From Candidatus Woesearchaeota archaeon (lineage in GTDB: Archaea; Nanobdellota; Nanobdellia; Woesearchaeales; GW2011-AR4): DNA of 43,484 bases. Shown piece by piece: positions 1 through 9,758 of the stretch; the first letter of the stretch is position 1; each line of letters begins with the position of its first letter. Where the stretch lies: positions 1-43,484 of the forward strand of contig JACPMV010000015.1 in assembly GCA_016185845.1 (NCBI GenBank), read 5' to 3'. The translations under genes were made by a program, and so were the position numbers. Below the pieces are notes generated by a model, which made no database searches, was not told the origin of the DNA, and saw only the letters and a list, made by a program, of their open reading frames with translations.

Positions 1-225
1 CAAATCAGCAGCATCTTTTATGTTTTCATCAGAGCTTAATCCCTTGACAGGCATCATTATTCCATGAACATTTTCCTTGCCGATTGCGTCTGCGACCAAT
101 TTCGCGCTTAAAGAAGAGTCAATGCCTCCGCTCAGCCCTATGACTGCCTTTTTAACATTATTTTTCTGGAAGTATCCTCTAATCTCTTTTATTAGCTCGC
201 CATATACTCGTTTAGCATCATTCAT
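1..225 (-). CDS. nadE: NAD+ synthase, N-terminal part (runs off window edge)
   Basis: Reverse-strand translation MNDAKRVYGELIKEIRGYFQKNNVKKAVIGLSGGIDSSLSAKLVADAIGKENVHGIMMPVKGLSSDENIKDAADL; SGGIDSS PP-loop. Confidence 0.88.
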   Translation of the reverse strand, partial: MNDAKRVYGELIKEIRGYFQKNNVKKAVIGLSGGIDSSLSAKLVADAIGKENVHGIMMPVKGLSSDENIKDAADL

Positions 226-275
226 TTTGGCATTATGACTTTAATATCATTTAAAAATGTTTTGAGAAGTTGTTT

Positions 276-593
276 TTATTGTGTGTCAGTTCTGGTACTT
301 AAGCCTAAACAGAATCTAAGGATAGCTTGTCTGATAGATTCTTCTGACACCTCTGGATTTCCTGTAACTTGTATAGAACCCTTAACGACTCTTACGCCAT
401 CTTGATTAGTTTGTTTGGCTGTAACTTGAATACCATCTCCAGTCAATAAATAAGTATCCGATGAGTGTGGTTGCGTAAATGTAACGCTAAAACCTGTGAT
501 AGGTGCCACTAAACGTAATTGGGTGTACAAATCTACAGGAGTTGTCCCTAATTGTCTCCCATCAGCTAAAGGAGCAACATAATCAATTGCCAT
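276..593 (-). CDS. hypothetical protein
   Basis: 105-aa ORF in a gap between genes; no recognisable family. Confidence 0.55.
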   Translation of the reverse strand: MAIDYVAPLADGRQLGTTPVDLYTQLRLVAPITGFSVTFTQPHSSDTYLLTGDGIQVTAKQTNQDGVRVVKGSIQVTGNPEVSEESIRQAILRFCLGLSTRTDTQ

Positions 594-654
594 TAGTTAT
601 AGTTTTGCTTTCTCATTTAAAAATCTTTTTAAATAAACGCTACTAGCTTAGCTT

Positions 655-1254
655 ATGGTCAAAGCCATAATCTTCGACTTGGGGAATGTCATAATCAAGT
701 TTGATGAAGCTCCTACTTTCAGGAAATGGGCGGAATGCGGCAATAAACCATTTTCTGATGTCAAAAAATACCATGGAAACTCGCCAGCCAGGAAGTCATT
801 TGAAAGAGGCGAGATAACTCCAAAGCAGTTTTATTCCAAATACACCCGGGATTTAGGGCTAAAAATAAGATATAACGATTTTGTAGATAATTACTGCGAT
901 ATTTTCACAATAAACTGGGAAGTTGAAGAAATAATAAAATCACTGAAAGGAAAAATAAGATTAGTCTTATTGTCAAACACAAATGTTTTGCAGTACGAGT
1001 ATTGCAAGAAAAGGTTTAAGGTGCTTAAGCTTTTTGACGAGCGCATCGCTTCCCACGAAGTTGGCATGAGAAAACCAAATCCATTTATATTTCTGAAAGC
1101 AGTCCAAAAAGCAGGTGTTTTGCCGTTCAACTGCGCCTATTTTGATGATATTGCTGAGTTTATTTATGCTGCAAGATGCCTTGGGATAAGGGCATTTCAG
1201 TACAAAAATACGGAAAAGTTAAGAAAAGACTTAAAAAAGATAAGGGTTTTATGA
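655..1254 (+). CDS. HAD-superfamily hydrolase
   Basis: IIFDLGNVI motif I, LLSNTN motif II, RKPNPFIF and FDD motifs. Confidence 0.88.
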   Translation: MVKAIIFDLGNVIIKFDEAPTFRKWAECGNKPFSDVKKYHGNSPARKSFERGEITPKQFYSKYTRDLGLKIRYNDFVDNYCDIFTINWEVEEIIKSLKGKIRLVLLSNTNVLQYEYCKKRFKVLKLFDERIASHEVGMRKPNPFIFLKAVQKAGVLPFNCAYFDDIAEFIYAARCLGIRAFQYKNTEKLRKDLKKIRVL

Positions 1255-1757
1255 CAAAGATGAAAATTGATAAAATGATTTTTTTATTGTTAATTGGAAT
1301 TGTGATAATCGGGTGCAGCCAGTCTGGCAAAAATGACGAGCTTGTGAAAAATCTTGTCCTGCAGCACGCCAAGGCATGGGAAACGGGAGATTACGGGTTA
1401 TTGGATTCTATACTGCATAAGGATTTGGTTTTTGCATATCCTGGAAGAAGGCTAAACAAGACAGAGACTTTAAAGGATTTAGTAGATTACAATGCATCTT
1501 TCAAAGACACAAAAATATACATCAATAAGATAATAATTGAGGGGAATGACTTGGCTGTTGAATGGCAGTTTGCCTCAACCAATAAGCTAACTGGAAACAG
1601 GACTGCTGTGAGCGATGCCATAATAGGAAAAGTACAGGACGGCAAAATCATAGTCTGGAAAGAATATCTTGACGGAAGAGTAAGCAGGATGCAAGTTGCC
1701 GGTAATTTATCTTTGGAGGAAGGACAAGAGCCGTTTCCGTGGCCGAGGAAGAAATGA
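1251..1757 (+). CDS. SnoaL/NTF2-like (DUF4440-type) putative lipoprotein
   Basis: ATGA overlap with upstream HAD gene (start 1251 preferred over 1176); signal peptide with lipobox IIGCSQ; NTF2-like pattern AWETGDYGLLDSILHKDLVF. Confidence 0.65.
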   Translation: MTKMKIDKMIFLLLIGIVIIGCSQSGKNDELVKNLVLQHAKAWETGDYGLLDSILHKDLVFAYPGRRLNKTETLKDLVDYNASFKDTKIYINKIIIEGNDLAVEWQFASTNKLTGNRTAVSDAIIGKVQDGKIIVWKEYLDGRVSRMQVAGNLSLEEGQEPFPWPRKK

Positions 1758-1804
1758 ATCATTTAGTTCAATAAATTTAAGAGTATAGTTGAATAACCAA
1801 TTCT

Positions 1805-2194
1805 ATGGCAGATGTATTATATGTTCATGGATTCACAGAGAATACACAAATCCGTAGAGAATTATTTACATTTTACAGTAATTTACTAAATGCCAATATT
1901 AACGGCCTTATGCTTATGCATCCAGTACTTGCCAAGGAAACACTGGACGGGCTTTTAAGGGGACAATCCTCTGAATTTCAGGGAAGGGTCACTGGGTATT
2001 TTGATGATATGTTTAGCGGCATCGGTATTTGGACTGAATGGTCATCTACAAATTTCATTGATGAGTTTTATCAAAGTCAAATGCATGTTGATTTTTTCAG
2101 ATTCGCCCAAGGCACATTAGACAAGGCTTGGTATTTAGTAATACAAAAGCGAGGAGATGCAGTGATTTCAAGGGAAGTTAAGAAACCTTTATAA
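1805..2194 (+). CDS. hypothetical protein
   Basis: 129-aa ORF between genes; no recognised family. Confidence 0.5.
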   Translation: MADVLYVHGFTENTQIRRELFTFYSNLLNANINGLMLMHPVLAKETLDGLLRGQSSEFQGRVTGYFDDMFSGIGIWTEWSSTNFIDEFYQSQMHVDFFRFAQGTLDKAWYLVIQKRGDAVISREVKKPL

Positions 2195-2216
2195 ATTCTC
2201 CAATTATCCATTTTCC

Positions 2217-2933
2217 ATGGACGTAGCAATTCTATACTCGGGCGGAAAAGACAGCACTTTTGCCATACAGCACGCAAAAGACAGTGGCTGGAACATAAGA
2301 TATTTGATATCAGTAAAGCCGACAAGGAAAGACTGCTTCTTGTTTCATTTTGCCACAGTAGAGCAGACAAAAGACCTGGCTAAAATGCTCGATATTCCTC
2401 ATTTCTATGTAAAGTGCAGGGTAGCTGATCCTGTGAAGGAAGCTAATATTGTAAAGGAAGTGGTGGAGAAAAATCAGAAGAAGCTTAAAATTGACGCTGT
2501 TGTCTTGGGCGGAACCGGGCTGCAGGAAACACAACTGAAAAGCATACAGGATGCATTAAGGCCGTTGAAAGTTGACGCATTTGCTGCCCACGCAGGGGAA
2601 GAGCATGATTTGGTCATGGAAAAAATGCTTGAGAACGGCTATGAAATAATGATAACCCAGATTGCTTCAGACGGATTAAAGGACTGGCTTGGCAAGAAAA
2701 TAACAAAGGAGAATTTTGCCCAGTTAAGGAAAGATTCTGTCAAATACGGCTTCCATATAGGGTTTGAAGGCGGCTACGCTGATACTTTGGTTACCGACTG
2801 CCCATTGTTCGCAAGGAAAATGGTTGTTGAAGACATGTCAGTCATATTTGACGACAATTACTGCGGGCATGTTGTTGTGAACAAGCATAAAATGGAAGAT
2901 AAAGAAAAGATTGAATTGCAGAAGATTGCTTAG
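2217..2933 (+). CDS. Dph6-type diphthine-ammonia ligase / ATP-pyrophosphatase family protein
   Basis: MDVAILYSGGKDSTFAIQHA PP-loop and conserved GGTGLQETQL / EGGYADTLVTDCPLF segments of the Dph6/DUF71 family. Confidence 0.8.
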   Translation: MDVAILYSGGKDSTFAIQHAKDSGWNIRYLISVKPTRKDCFLFHFATVEQTKDLAKMLDIPHFYVKCRVADPVKEANIVKEVVEKNQKKLKIDAVVLGGTGLQETQLKSIQDALRPLKVDAFAAHAGEEHDLVMEKMLENGYEIMITQIASDGLKDWLGKKITKENFAQLRKDSVKYGFHIGFEGGYADTLVTDCPLFARKMVVEDMSVIFDDNYCGHVVVNKHKMEDKEKIELQKIA

Positions 2934-2938
2934 ATTTC

Positions 2939-3493
2939 TTAGGTAAGCGTGTATCTGGTTAATGCTTTAACCGCATTTTTGTGAGAATCAGGCAAATTTG
3001 AATTCTTGACAAGCCTTACGAGTTTATTATACCTCCAAAATGATTGAAAAGGCAAATTAGGATGTTCCATCATTTTTCTTGCCTGTTCTTTGAATTGGGC
3101 AACTGTCAACAATCTCTCTCGTGAATTTGGTGAGCCCATTGTTTTCTGAAACTCTTCCAAGCTTGGCGCAAAGCCAAAGCTGGAATATCCAATCAGATAT
3201 TTATCTCTAATTAAATATGCTTCAAGCAGATGGTAGCTGGTATAGCCATTGACTGTTTCCTCTTTTCCGGTTTGCAGCATTGCAAGCCTTGCGCTGTAAT
3301 CTAAGCCTCTAAACTGGCCACCATCAACAAGCGGCGCATGCCTTTCGTTTAATGTAATAGCTAGTCTTGTATCAGGCAAATAAAGATATTCGTTTGCGTC
3401 CAAGAAAAACTCCCGCCCTAGAGGAGAATCCGCAGATTTCCAGATATAAGTCTGCGGCCTGGCAGTTAAGATACTATCTAAACCAAAACCCAT
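2939..3493 (-). CDS. hypothetical protein
   Basis: 184-aa ORF; no recognised family. Confidence 0.5.
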   Translation of the reverse strand: MGFGLDSILTARPQTYIWKSADSPLGREFFLDANEYLYLPDTRLAITLNERHAPLVDGGQFRGLDYSARLAMLQTGKEETVNGYTSYHLLEAYLIRDKYLIGYSSFGFAPSLEEFQKTMGSPNSRERLLTVAQFKEQARKMMEHPNLPFQSFWRYNKLVRLVKNSNLPDSHKNAVKALTRYTLT

Positions 3494-3494
3494 T

Positions 3495-3917
3495 TCACTG
3501 CAACTGCTTATTCTTTAACATGCTTCCTGCAGAAAGCTTTCCTGCCCCGCTTGCAAGCACAACAACTAATCCCGCTATAAGCACAAGCACAAACTCATAT
3601 CCTCCGTTTGAGACTAGCAATCCGTTCTTCAGGTGCACCAGGAATAATGCCACCAGCATATTAGCCAGCAGTAATACAGAAGACCATCTTGTAACTACGC
3701 CTAAGATTAAAAACAATCCACCTGCAAATTCAACAACAGAAACTGCAAGAGCCGAATAAAGAGGAACAGGTACGCCAAGCGATGCTAAAAAATTAACAGT
3801 GCCTGTAAATCCGCCTGCAACAAACAGTTTCAGATATCCGTGATACAAGAATATAACTCCCAAAACAACTCTTAACAGTGTCAAAGACCACCCATTCAAA
3901 TTATTCTTTTTAGCCAT
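3495..3917 (-). CDS. DoxX family membrane protein
   Basis: Four TM segments; LRVVLGVIFLYHGYLKLF...ALAVSVVEFAGGLFLILGVVTR typical of DoxX. Confidence 0.82.
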   Translation of the reverse strand: MAKKNNLNGWSLTLLRVVLGVIFLYHGYLKLFVAGGFTGTVNFLASLGVPVPLYSALAVSVVEFAGGLFLILGVVTRWSSVLLLANMLVALFLVHLKNGLLVSNGGYEFVLVLIAGLVVVLASGAGKLSAGSMLKNKQLQ

Positions 3918-4308
3918 AAATCAGCACCCCCAAAATCAATATTGATGATACTGTCGAAACAATGCAGTATATGCACCATTTTTTCAGTATAAATTTCTGC
4001 ACATAAGCAAGGTAAAGCGAAAACAAAACTGAAGCAATGCTTATACCTACTAGAAAATAGTAAACAGGCAGGGATATAAAAACATTTCGATTCAGCAAAA
4101 AGCCGTAGGCAAAAACCATTACATAGTAAATCATTCCGGGAATCGTGTTTTCTATCCCAAAAGTCTTTCCGTACCTGCTTCTTACAACAGCATCGCATTC
4201 AGCCTTTGAGAAGCAGTACAATGGCTTGTTATATTTCTTGGAGTAGAAGATGTAATAAGAGACTAAAAAGCCTATTAAAGACAAAATCATAAGGTAGATT
4301 TCTTTCAT
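3910..4308 (-). CDS. vitamin K epoxide reductase (VKOR) family protein
   Basis: CFSKAECDAVVRSRYGKTFGI plus WCIYCIVS CxxC motif; multiple TMs; overlaps ribL and DoxX genes (operon). Confidence 0.82.
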   Translation of the reverse strand: MKEIYLMILSLIGFLVSYYIFYSKKYNKPLYCFSKAECDAVVRSRYGKTFGIENTIPGMIYYVMVFAYGFLLNRNVFISLPVYYFLVGISIASVLFSLYLAYVQKFILKKWCIYCIVSTVSSILILGVLIYG

Positions 4309-4706
4309 TTTCCCATCTTGGAGCTTTTATAAATATGCGGCATGTAAGAACTGATTCTTATAACTTCTGCTTTTATATTTCTTTTCTTTAATTCTTCCTC
4401 AAGCTCATTTTTTTGGACTTTCTGGTCATAACCTAAACAGATTACATCTGGCCTTATTTCCTCAATTATATTAAAAATATTGCCCTGCTTTCCAAGCACA
4501 GCTTCATCAACGATTTCAAGGCTCCTGACATTTTCCAATCTTTCCCTTTCATTATGCAAAGGCTTTTTGCCTTTCACCTTCTCTGAAGTCTCGTCTCTTG
4601 CAACAACCACAACCAGTTTATTTCCGTATTTCTTTGCCTCGGAAAGAAAATACAGGTGCCCAGGATGGATTATGTCAAAAGTCCCTGCGCACATTACTGT
4701 TTTCAT
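4305..4706 (-). CDS. ribL: archaeal FAD synthase / cytidylyltransferase-like protein
   Basis: GTFDIIHPGHLYFLSEAKKYG nucleotidyltransferase motif; short RibL-like length. Confidence 0.75.
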   Translation of the reverse strand: MKTVMCAGTFDIIHPGHLYFLSEAKKYGNKLVVVVARDETSEKVKGKKPLHNERERLENVRSLEIVDEAVLGKQGNIFNIIEEIRPDVICLGYDQKVQKNELEEELKKRNIKAEVIRISSYMPHIYKSSKMGK

Positions 4707-4747
4707 AAGAAAAAGGGAAAAAAGGGATTATAAAAATGTTCTTACAA

Positions 4748-5389
4748 TCAGTTCATGGTCAGGTAAGCGTGAGCTGGATTTAATAAAACCCTATGGAAAT
4801 CACCATCATTTTGGACAAAACAAGGCCTTTCCGCCTCTCTTAAGGATTCGCCAAATTCGTCTAATATCCTTGCCTGCAGGTCTTTAAGCCTTGATTGTTC
4901 TAAGATTAATTGCTGGTCTCCATCCAGCATCAGTATAGGGCTGCCACCCCTATGGAATAAGGTAGTGTCAGGGTTCCAACTCAATACTTCATAACCGCGT
5001 GTTGTAACTATACTTGCATCAAAAACTATTTTAGGGCTGGACGATTCATTCGGTCTGTCCCGAGCATAATAAACAAAATTAACTAAACCTGGTCTGGCCC
5101 CATAGTTTAATCTGCTTGCAAGTGCAACAGCAAAATCTCTGTCCAAGTCAACTCCATGCAGAACGTCGTGGACTAACTCGTCTGGAAAAGCATGAGCATT
5201 GTTCTGCAATAATGTAATTTGCCTGGCTAACAATGCCTCTAGCTCACTTCCATAAAGAACCCTATCCTCCATATCATGCTTAATATTTTTGGGTGCTGCT
5301 ACGGCAAAACCTATAGGGGTCCTCATAGAAAAATTTGGGACTGCACTTACAACAACATGTTTTTCCGCGTAATGAGTTTCGTATGCCAT
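4748..5389 (-). CDS. hypothetical protein
   Basis: 213-aa ORF; no recognised family. Confidence 0.55.
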   Translation of the reverse strand: MAYETHYAEKHVVVSAVPNFSMRTPIGFAVAAPKNIKHDMEDRVLYGSELEALLARQITLLQNNAHAFPDELVHDVLHGVDLDRDFAVALASRLNYGARPGLVNFVYYARDRPNESSSPKIVFDASIVTTRGYEVLSWNPDTTLFHRGGSPILMLDGDQQLILEQSRLKDLQARILDEFGESLREAERPCFVQNDGDFHRVLLNPAHAYLTMN

Positions 5390-5423
5390 TTAATTATTAA
5401 TTTTTTAAGGTTTAATAATAATA

Positions 5424-6905
5424 TTAAGCATCAAAATACAGATTAAATTCCCACGGATGGGGTCTTAGCCTTACAGGATCGACTTCTTTTGTCCTTTTGT
5501 AGCTTATCCATGTGTCAATCATGTCCTGAGTGAAAACATTTCCGGCAAGCAAAAACTTGTGGTCGTTCTCCAACGCGTTCAATGACTCGGAAAGCGAGCC
5601 CGGAACGCTCTTCACTTTTGCAGCTTCTTCCGAGGACAAATGATAGATGTCCATTTCCATCGGCTCTCCGGGGTCTATTTTTCTTCTTATCCCGTCAATG
5701 CCTGCCATGAGCATGGCTGAAAATGCAAGATAAACATTGCATGAAGGGTCGGGAGTCCTGAACTCCACTCTTTTTGCCTTGTCGCTTGTGGAATACATAG
5801 GTATCCTCACAGCAGCGCTTCTGTTTCTTTTGGAATATACAAGATTGACAGGCGCTTCAAATCCAGGAACCAGTCTTTTGTAGGAGTTTGTTGTCGGCGC
5901 AATCAAGGCGCATAGCGCAGGAGCATGCTCAAGCAATCCCCCTATGTAGTGCTTTGCAGTCTCGCTGATCATTGCATAGCCGTCCTTATCGTAAAACAAA
6001 TTTTTGCCTGACTTCCACAAGCTTTGGTGCACGTGCATGCCGCTTCCATTGTCATTAAACAATGGCTTTGGCATGAAGGTTGCTGTCTTTCCATGCTTTA
6101 CTGCAACATTCTTTACTATATACTTGTACATCATCACCTGGTCTGCCATTCTTAGCAAAGGCGCATATCCCATGTCAATCTCGCATTGCCCTGCAGTGGC
6201 AACCTCATGGTGATGGCATTCCACATTTATTCCGGACTTGATTAAAGTTTCAACAATCTCGTTCCTGATGTTCTGCAATGAATCAGTCGGGGCGACGGGA
6301 AAATATCCTTCCTTGTATCTTGGCTTGTATCCCAGATTTGGGCTTCCGTTATTTTCTGCGCCGGTATTCCAGCTTCCCTCAGAAGAGTCAATGTAATAAT
6401 ACCCGCAGTTCTCCTTTTGGTCATACCTTATGCTGTCGAAAATAAAAAATTCAGCCTCAGGCCCGTAATAGGCAGTGTCTGCAATCCCGCTTTCCTTAAG
6501 ATACGCTTCTGCCTTTTGCGCGATAAACCTGGGATCTCTTGAATATGGTTCCCCTGTCTCAGGGTCTTTTACATTCCCTATTATGCTTACTGTATCATAA
6601 GAGAAAGGGTCTGTGAATCCTGTCTTCAAATCAGGCATGAGAAGCATGTCGCTTTCATTTATATCCTTGAACCCCCTTATTGATGAGCCGTCAAACCCAA
6701 AGCCGTTCATTATGGAATTCTCGCTTAATTCTGATATTGGAACCGTAAAATGCTGCCAGGTGCCAGGCATGTCTGTAAACTTCAAGTCAACAAACTTGAC
6801 TCTTTCCAGGTCCCTTTTCATGCTCTCAACAAAATCTGCCTTTGTATTTCTCGCAGGCTCCTTCTTTATCATTTCCAGTATTTCTGTTGCACCCATGTTC
6901 AGCAC
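5424..6905 (-). CDS. glnA: glutamine synthetase, type I
   Basis: Full-length GSI motifs: [67 protein letters not shown]. Confidence 0.97.
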   Translation of the reverse strand: MLNMGATEILEMIKKEPARNTKADFVESMKRDLERVKFVDLKFTDMPGTWQHFTVPISELSENSIMNGFGFDGSSIRGFKDINESDMLLMPDLKTGFTDPFSYDTVSIIGNVKDPETGEPYSRDPRFIAQKAEAYLKESGIADTAYYGPEAEFFIFDSIRYDQKENCGYYYIDSSEGSWNTGAENNGSPNLGYKPRYKEGYFPVAPTDSLQNIRNEIVETLIKSGINVECHHHEVATAGQCEIDMGYAPLLRMADQVMMYKYIVKNVAVKHGKTATFMPKPLFNDNGSGMHVHQSLWKSGKNLFYDKDGYAMISETAKHYIGGLLEHAPALCALIAPTTNSYKRLVPGFEAPVNLVYSKRNRSAAVRIPMYSTSDKAKRVEFRTPDPSCNVYLAFSAMLMAGIDGIRRKIDPGEPMEMDIYHLSSEEAAKVKSVPGSLSESLNALENDHKFLLAGNVFTQDMIDTWISYKRTKEVDPVRLRPHPWEFNLYFDA

Positions 6906-7027
6906 CCCGCTTGCTTTTTTATCAGAATTAGGATAAACAGAGTTTGATTAATGTTTATATACTTATTGCAGATATTATTAAACAAAAAGATAATAAAATC
7001 AATTAAATTTAAATATTTGTTTAATTT

Positions 7028-7042
7028 TCCAATGAAAATTGG
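7028..7042. promoter_or_regulatory. candidate Lrp-type operator (CCAAT-GAAA-ATTGG palindrome)
   Basis: Inverted repeat CCAAT/ATTGG just upstream of the Lrp gene and in the glnA-lrp divergent intergenic region. Confidence 0.3.
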
Positions 7043-7057
7043 TGTGAAACTGAACAA

Positions 7058-7504
7058 ATGGAACTTGACGAAACCGATAAAAAAATATTGAACGCAGTCA
7101 TTGAAAACTCGCGGCTCTCGCTGAGGCAGATAGCAAAAAAACTTGGAGTTTCTGTAGCAACGGTCATGCACCGCCTCAACAGGCTTGAAGATGAAAAAAT
7201 AGTCAAGAAATACACATCTTACCTTGACTATGAGAAGATAGGTTATGATGTCGAAGTCATAATTGAAATCAGAATCTCAAAGGGCAAGCTTCTTGAGGTT
7301 GAGAAAAGGCTTGCAGTGCATCCGAACGTATTCGGCATTTATGATGTGACAGGGGCATTTGATGCAGTCGTATTGGCAAGGTTCAGGAACAGGAGGCAGA
7401 TGGACAACTTCCTGAAGAAGATACAGACTTACGAGTTTGTCGAAAGGACAGAGACAAAACTGGTGCTGAAGACGATAAAAGAGGAAAATATAAGGGTGGA
7501 ATAG
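7058..7504 (+). CDS. Lrp/AsnC family transcriptional regulator
   Basis: LDETDKKILNAVIENSRLSLRQIAKKLGVSVATVMHRLNRLE winged HTH plus RAM domain; divergent from glnA. Confidence 0.93.
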   Translation: MELDETDKKILNAVIENSRLSLRQIAKKLGVSVATVMHRLNRLEDEKIVKKYTSYLDYEKIGYDVEVIIEIRISKGKLLEVEKRLAVHPNVFGIYDVTGAFDAVVLARFRNRRQMDNFLKKIQTYEFVERTETKLVLKTIKEENIRVE

Positions 7505-7505
7505 A

Positions 7506-7692
7506 TGGGGCTGCGGAGATTCGAACTCCGGCCGGACCCAGTTTAGGCAACCTTTTCATTGGTGCAAAAGTTCGTTCGAGGGATTTTATGTCCCTCTCCG
7601 TTTTCTTTTGGTCAAGCTTTTCTTTGCGAGGCTTGCGAGCAAAGAAAAGGTTGTCCCCAAGGGCCAATTCTGCCTAGCTATACTACAGCCCC
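7506..7692 (-). tRNA. tRNA-Pro(GGG) with 114-nt intron at canonical 37/38 position (intron ~7541-7654)
   Basis: Acceptor GGGGCTG/CAGCCCC; T arm CGGAG-TTCGAAT-CTCCG; anticodon stem GGCCC/GGGTC with loop TTGGGGT after splicing; BHB motif (TTGG/CTAA central helix, GGA and ACT bulges, intron stem CAACCTTTTC/GAAAAGGTTG). Confidence 0.85.
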
Positions 7693-7767
7693 ATGGCAAA
7701 AGAAATCCGCAGCCAGAATAAAAAGATATTGGAATTTCCCGAGAGCCCGCAACTAAAAATGATTTAA

Positions 7768-8343
7768 TTAAGAAATTATGCCGGAAACTCCGTCTGTTAT
7801 CAGCCCTACGGCAATTGCAGCAAGAATTATGCCCATTATCCTTGATATCACAGTAGTCCAGTGCTCGCCCAGTATCCTATAAATTCTTGACGAGTTGCTG
7901 AGTATGATCCAGGTAGCCGATAATGCCAAGATGGCTGCTATGGCTGTCACGTACGGCCCGTTTTCATTGACTAATATTATGGTCACTGCAAGCACTCCGG
8001 GACCTGTAAGGAGGGGGGTTCCCACAGGCACGCTCAAGTCATTTCCATGCGTTTTAATAAACCTGCCCATGACACCCAATACAGACATGACGCCCATCAC
8101 CAATAGGATAATGCCGCCTGCTATCTGAAAGCTTGTCAAGTCGATGCCGAATAAGCTGAATATTCCAACGCCAAAAAATAAGAATATGAAAAGCAAAACT
8201 CCTGCAACCAAAACAGACTTATTTATATTTTTCCTTATCTCGATGGAAGGCATCCCCTTTGCCAGGCCTATGAAAATAGGCAAAATGCCTACAGGATCCA
8301 TTATTACAAACAAGGTTATAAACGCCTCTAGGAGCTTTTCCAT
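7768..8343 (-). CDS. MarC family integral membrane protein
   Basis: FITLFVIMDPVGILPIFIGLAKGM...PVGTPLLTGPGVLAVTIIL typical of MarC. Confidence 0.9.
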   Translation of the reverse strand: MEKLLEAFITLFVIMDPVGILPIFIGLAKGMPSIEIRKNINKSVLVAGVLLFIFLFFGVGIFSLFGIDLTSFQIAGGIILLVMGVMSVLGVMGRFIKTHGNDLSVPVGTPLLTGPGVLAVTIILVNENGPYVTAIAAILALSATWIILSNSSRIYRILGEHWTTVISRIMGIILAAIAVGLITDGVSGIIS

Positions 8344-8363
8344 CTTGATTCAAAAATACGCCG

Positions 8364-8804
8364 TCATTTCCCTTTAATGCTTTTTTGTATCGGCAGCTTG
8401 CTCAAAACATTTTTTCCGCCTTTTTTTCTCGGCAGCAAGATAAAAATGGATATGCCTGCCACAGCTATCGTATACATTATGGAGTACCTTACTATGTTTG
8501 AAGCGTCGTTTGCCGTATATGCATAGAATATCAGGCCGACTACGCCGGCAAAGAATAATACAGGTGCCAATGCATGGTAGCCCATTTTTTCCGTGTGGAA
8601 GTATACTGCTGAAATCAAAAAGAATGAAATGATTGTGAAAAAGAAGAAGATCAGGACAAGATTCATGAATCTGATGTCTTCAAAGTGTATTGCAGAATAT
8701 ACTGAAACATACATAGTGAACAGAAATGACACCAATATAGAAGTATAATAAAACCACGGGGCAGTATTTCCTGCCAATCCCTCTTTTTTTACAGGCATAT
8801 TCAA
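8364..8804 (-). CDS. hypothetical membrane protein
   Basis: 146-aa ORF with several hydrophobic segments. Confidence 0.6.
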   Translation of the reverse strand: MNMPVKKEGLAGNTAPWFYYTSILVSFLFTMYVSVYSAIHFEDIRFMNLVLIFFFFTIISFFLISAVYFHTEKMGYHALAPVLFFAGVVGLIFYAYTANDASNIVRYSIMYTIAVAGISIFILLPRKKGGKNVLSKLPIQKSIKGK

Positions 8805-8830
8805 ACTCTCTGATTCTTAATATTTAAATC

Positions 8831-9757
8831 TTATTGTTTTGCTTCATATTCCGATATCACCTTGTCAGCAACGCTTCTTACCTCATTTGATGATATCGCA
8901 AACCCAAGGCCTTCAAAGCCGCCAACCTTGAAGTTGTTTATTCCGACTATTTCGCCTTTTGTATTGATTAATGGGCCTCCCGAGTTGCCCGGGTTGATTG
9001 GAACATCTGTCTGCACATAATCCAGGCTGTTAAATTCCCTGAATGCGCTCACAATGCCCTCTGTGACAGTAAATGAGAGCCCGGCAGGATTTCCTGCTGC
9101 TATTACCTTTTCCCCGACTTTCAGCCCATCAGAATTGCCGAAACCGAGGGGCTTCAAGCCCGGCGCATCTATCTTAAGAACAACTATATCTGCCTCAAGG
9201 CTGTATCCCGCAAGCTCCTTGATATCATATCTATCGCCTGAATATGTATGCACCCTGATTGTGGAAGCGCCGTTAATGACATGGACATTTGTTATTACAT
9301 AGCCTTTTGAATTTATTATAACCCCGCTGCCCTGCCCCTTGTCAGTGCTTATGCTAACAACAGACTGCAGGACATCATCAACAATTGCGGAAAAATCAGC
9401 GCTTTTTATCTTGATGTTCTTGACTTCTGTCTTTAATTCATCAAGCTTGATGTTGCTCTGCTGCTCAATCTGGTCGATAAGATTTGATAATGTCTTCAAG
9501 TCCTGCTCATTCTTTTTTTTAAAATTGTCCAGGGCATTGTCAAGAAGCGCTAATTGGGCTGAAAGGTTGCTTCCTAAGCTGTATATGTCAGACTTCAATC
9601 CCTGAATATTTTCCTCTGTCTTTTGGCCTAAGCCTGTTATTTTTGCATTATAATCCTGCCTTGCAAGGTTCAAATTATAGTTGAAGTAATAGGACAATCC
9701 CCCAATAACTATCAAAATTGAGAATATTGCCGCTAAAATCTGGGTTTGCTGCTTCAT
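8831..9757 (-). CDS. trypsin-like (HtrA/DegP-type) serine protease, membrane-anchored, coiled-coil stalk, no PDZ domain
   Basis: Catalytic triad contexts ITNVHV, LEADIVVLKI and PINPGNSGGPL; N-terminal TM and coiled coil. Confidence 0.88.
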   Translation of the reverse strand: MKQQTQILAAIFSILIVIGGLSYYFNYNLNLARQDYNAKITGLGQKTEENIQGLKSDIYSLGSNLSAQLALLDNALDNFKKKNEQDLKTLSNLIDQIEQQSNIKLDELKTEVKNIKIKSADFSAIVDDVLQSVVSISTDKGQGSGVIINSKGYVITNVHVINGASTIRVHTYSGDRYDIKELAGYSLEADIVVLKIDAPGLKPLGFGNSDGLKVGEKVIAAGNPAGLSFTVTEGIVSAFREFNSLDYVQTDVPINPGNSGGPLINTKGEIVGINNFKVGGFEGLGFAISSNEVRSVADKVISEYEAKQ

Positions 9758-9758
9758 C

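Noticed and set aside
7383-7756. ORFs 7383..7667 (-) and 7559..7756 (+)
   Set aside because: They overlap the intron-containing tRNA-Pro gene and/or the Lrp gene and show no protein-like pattern
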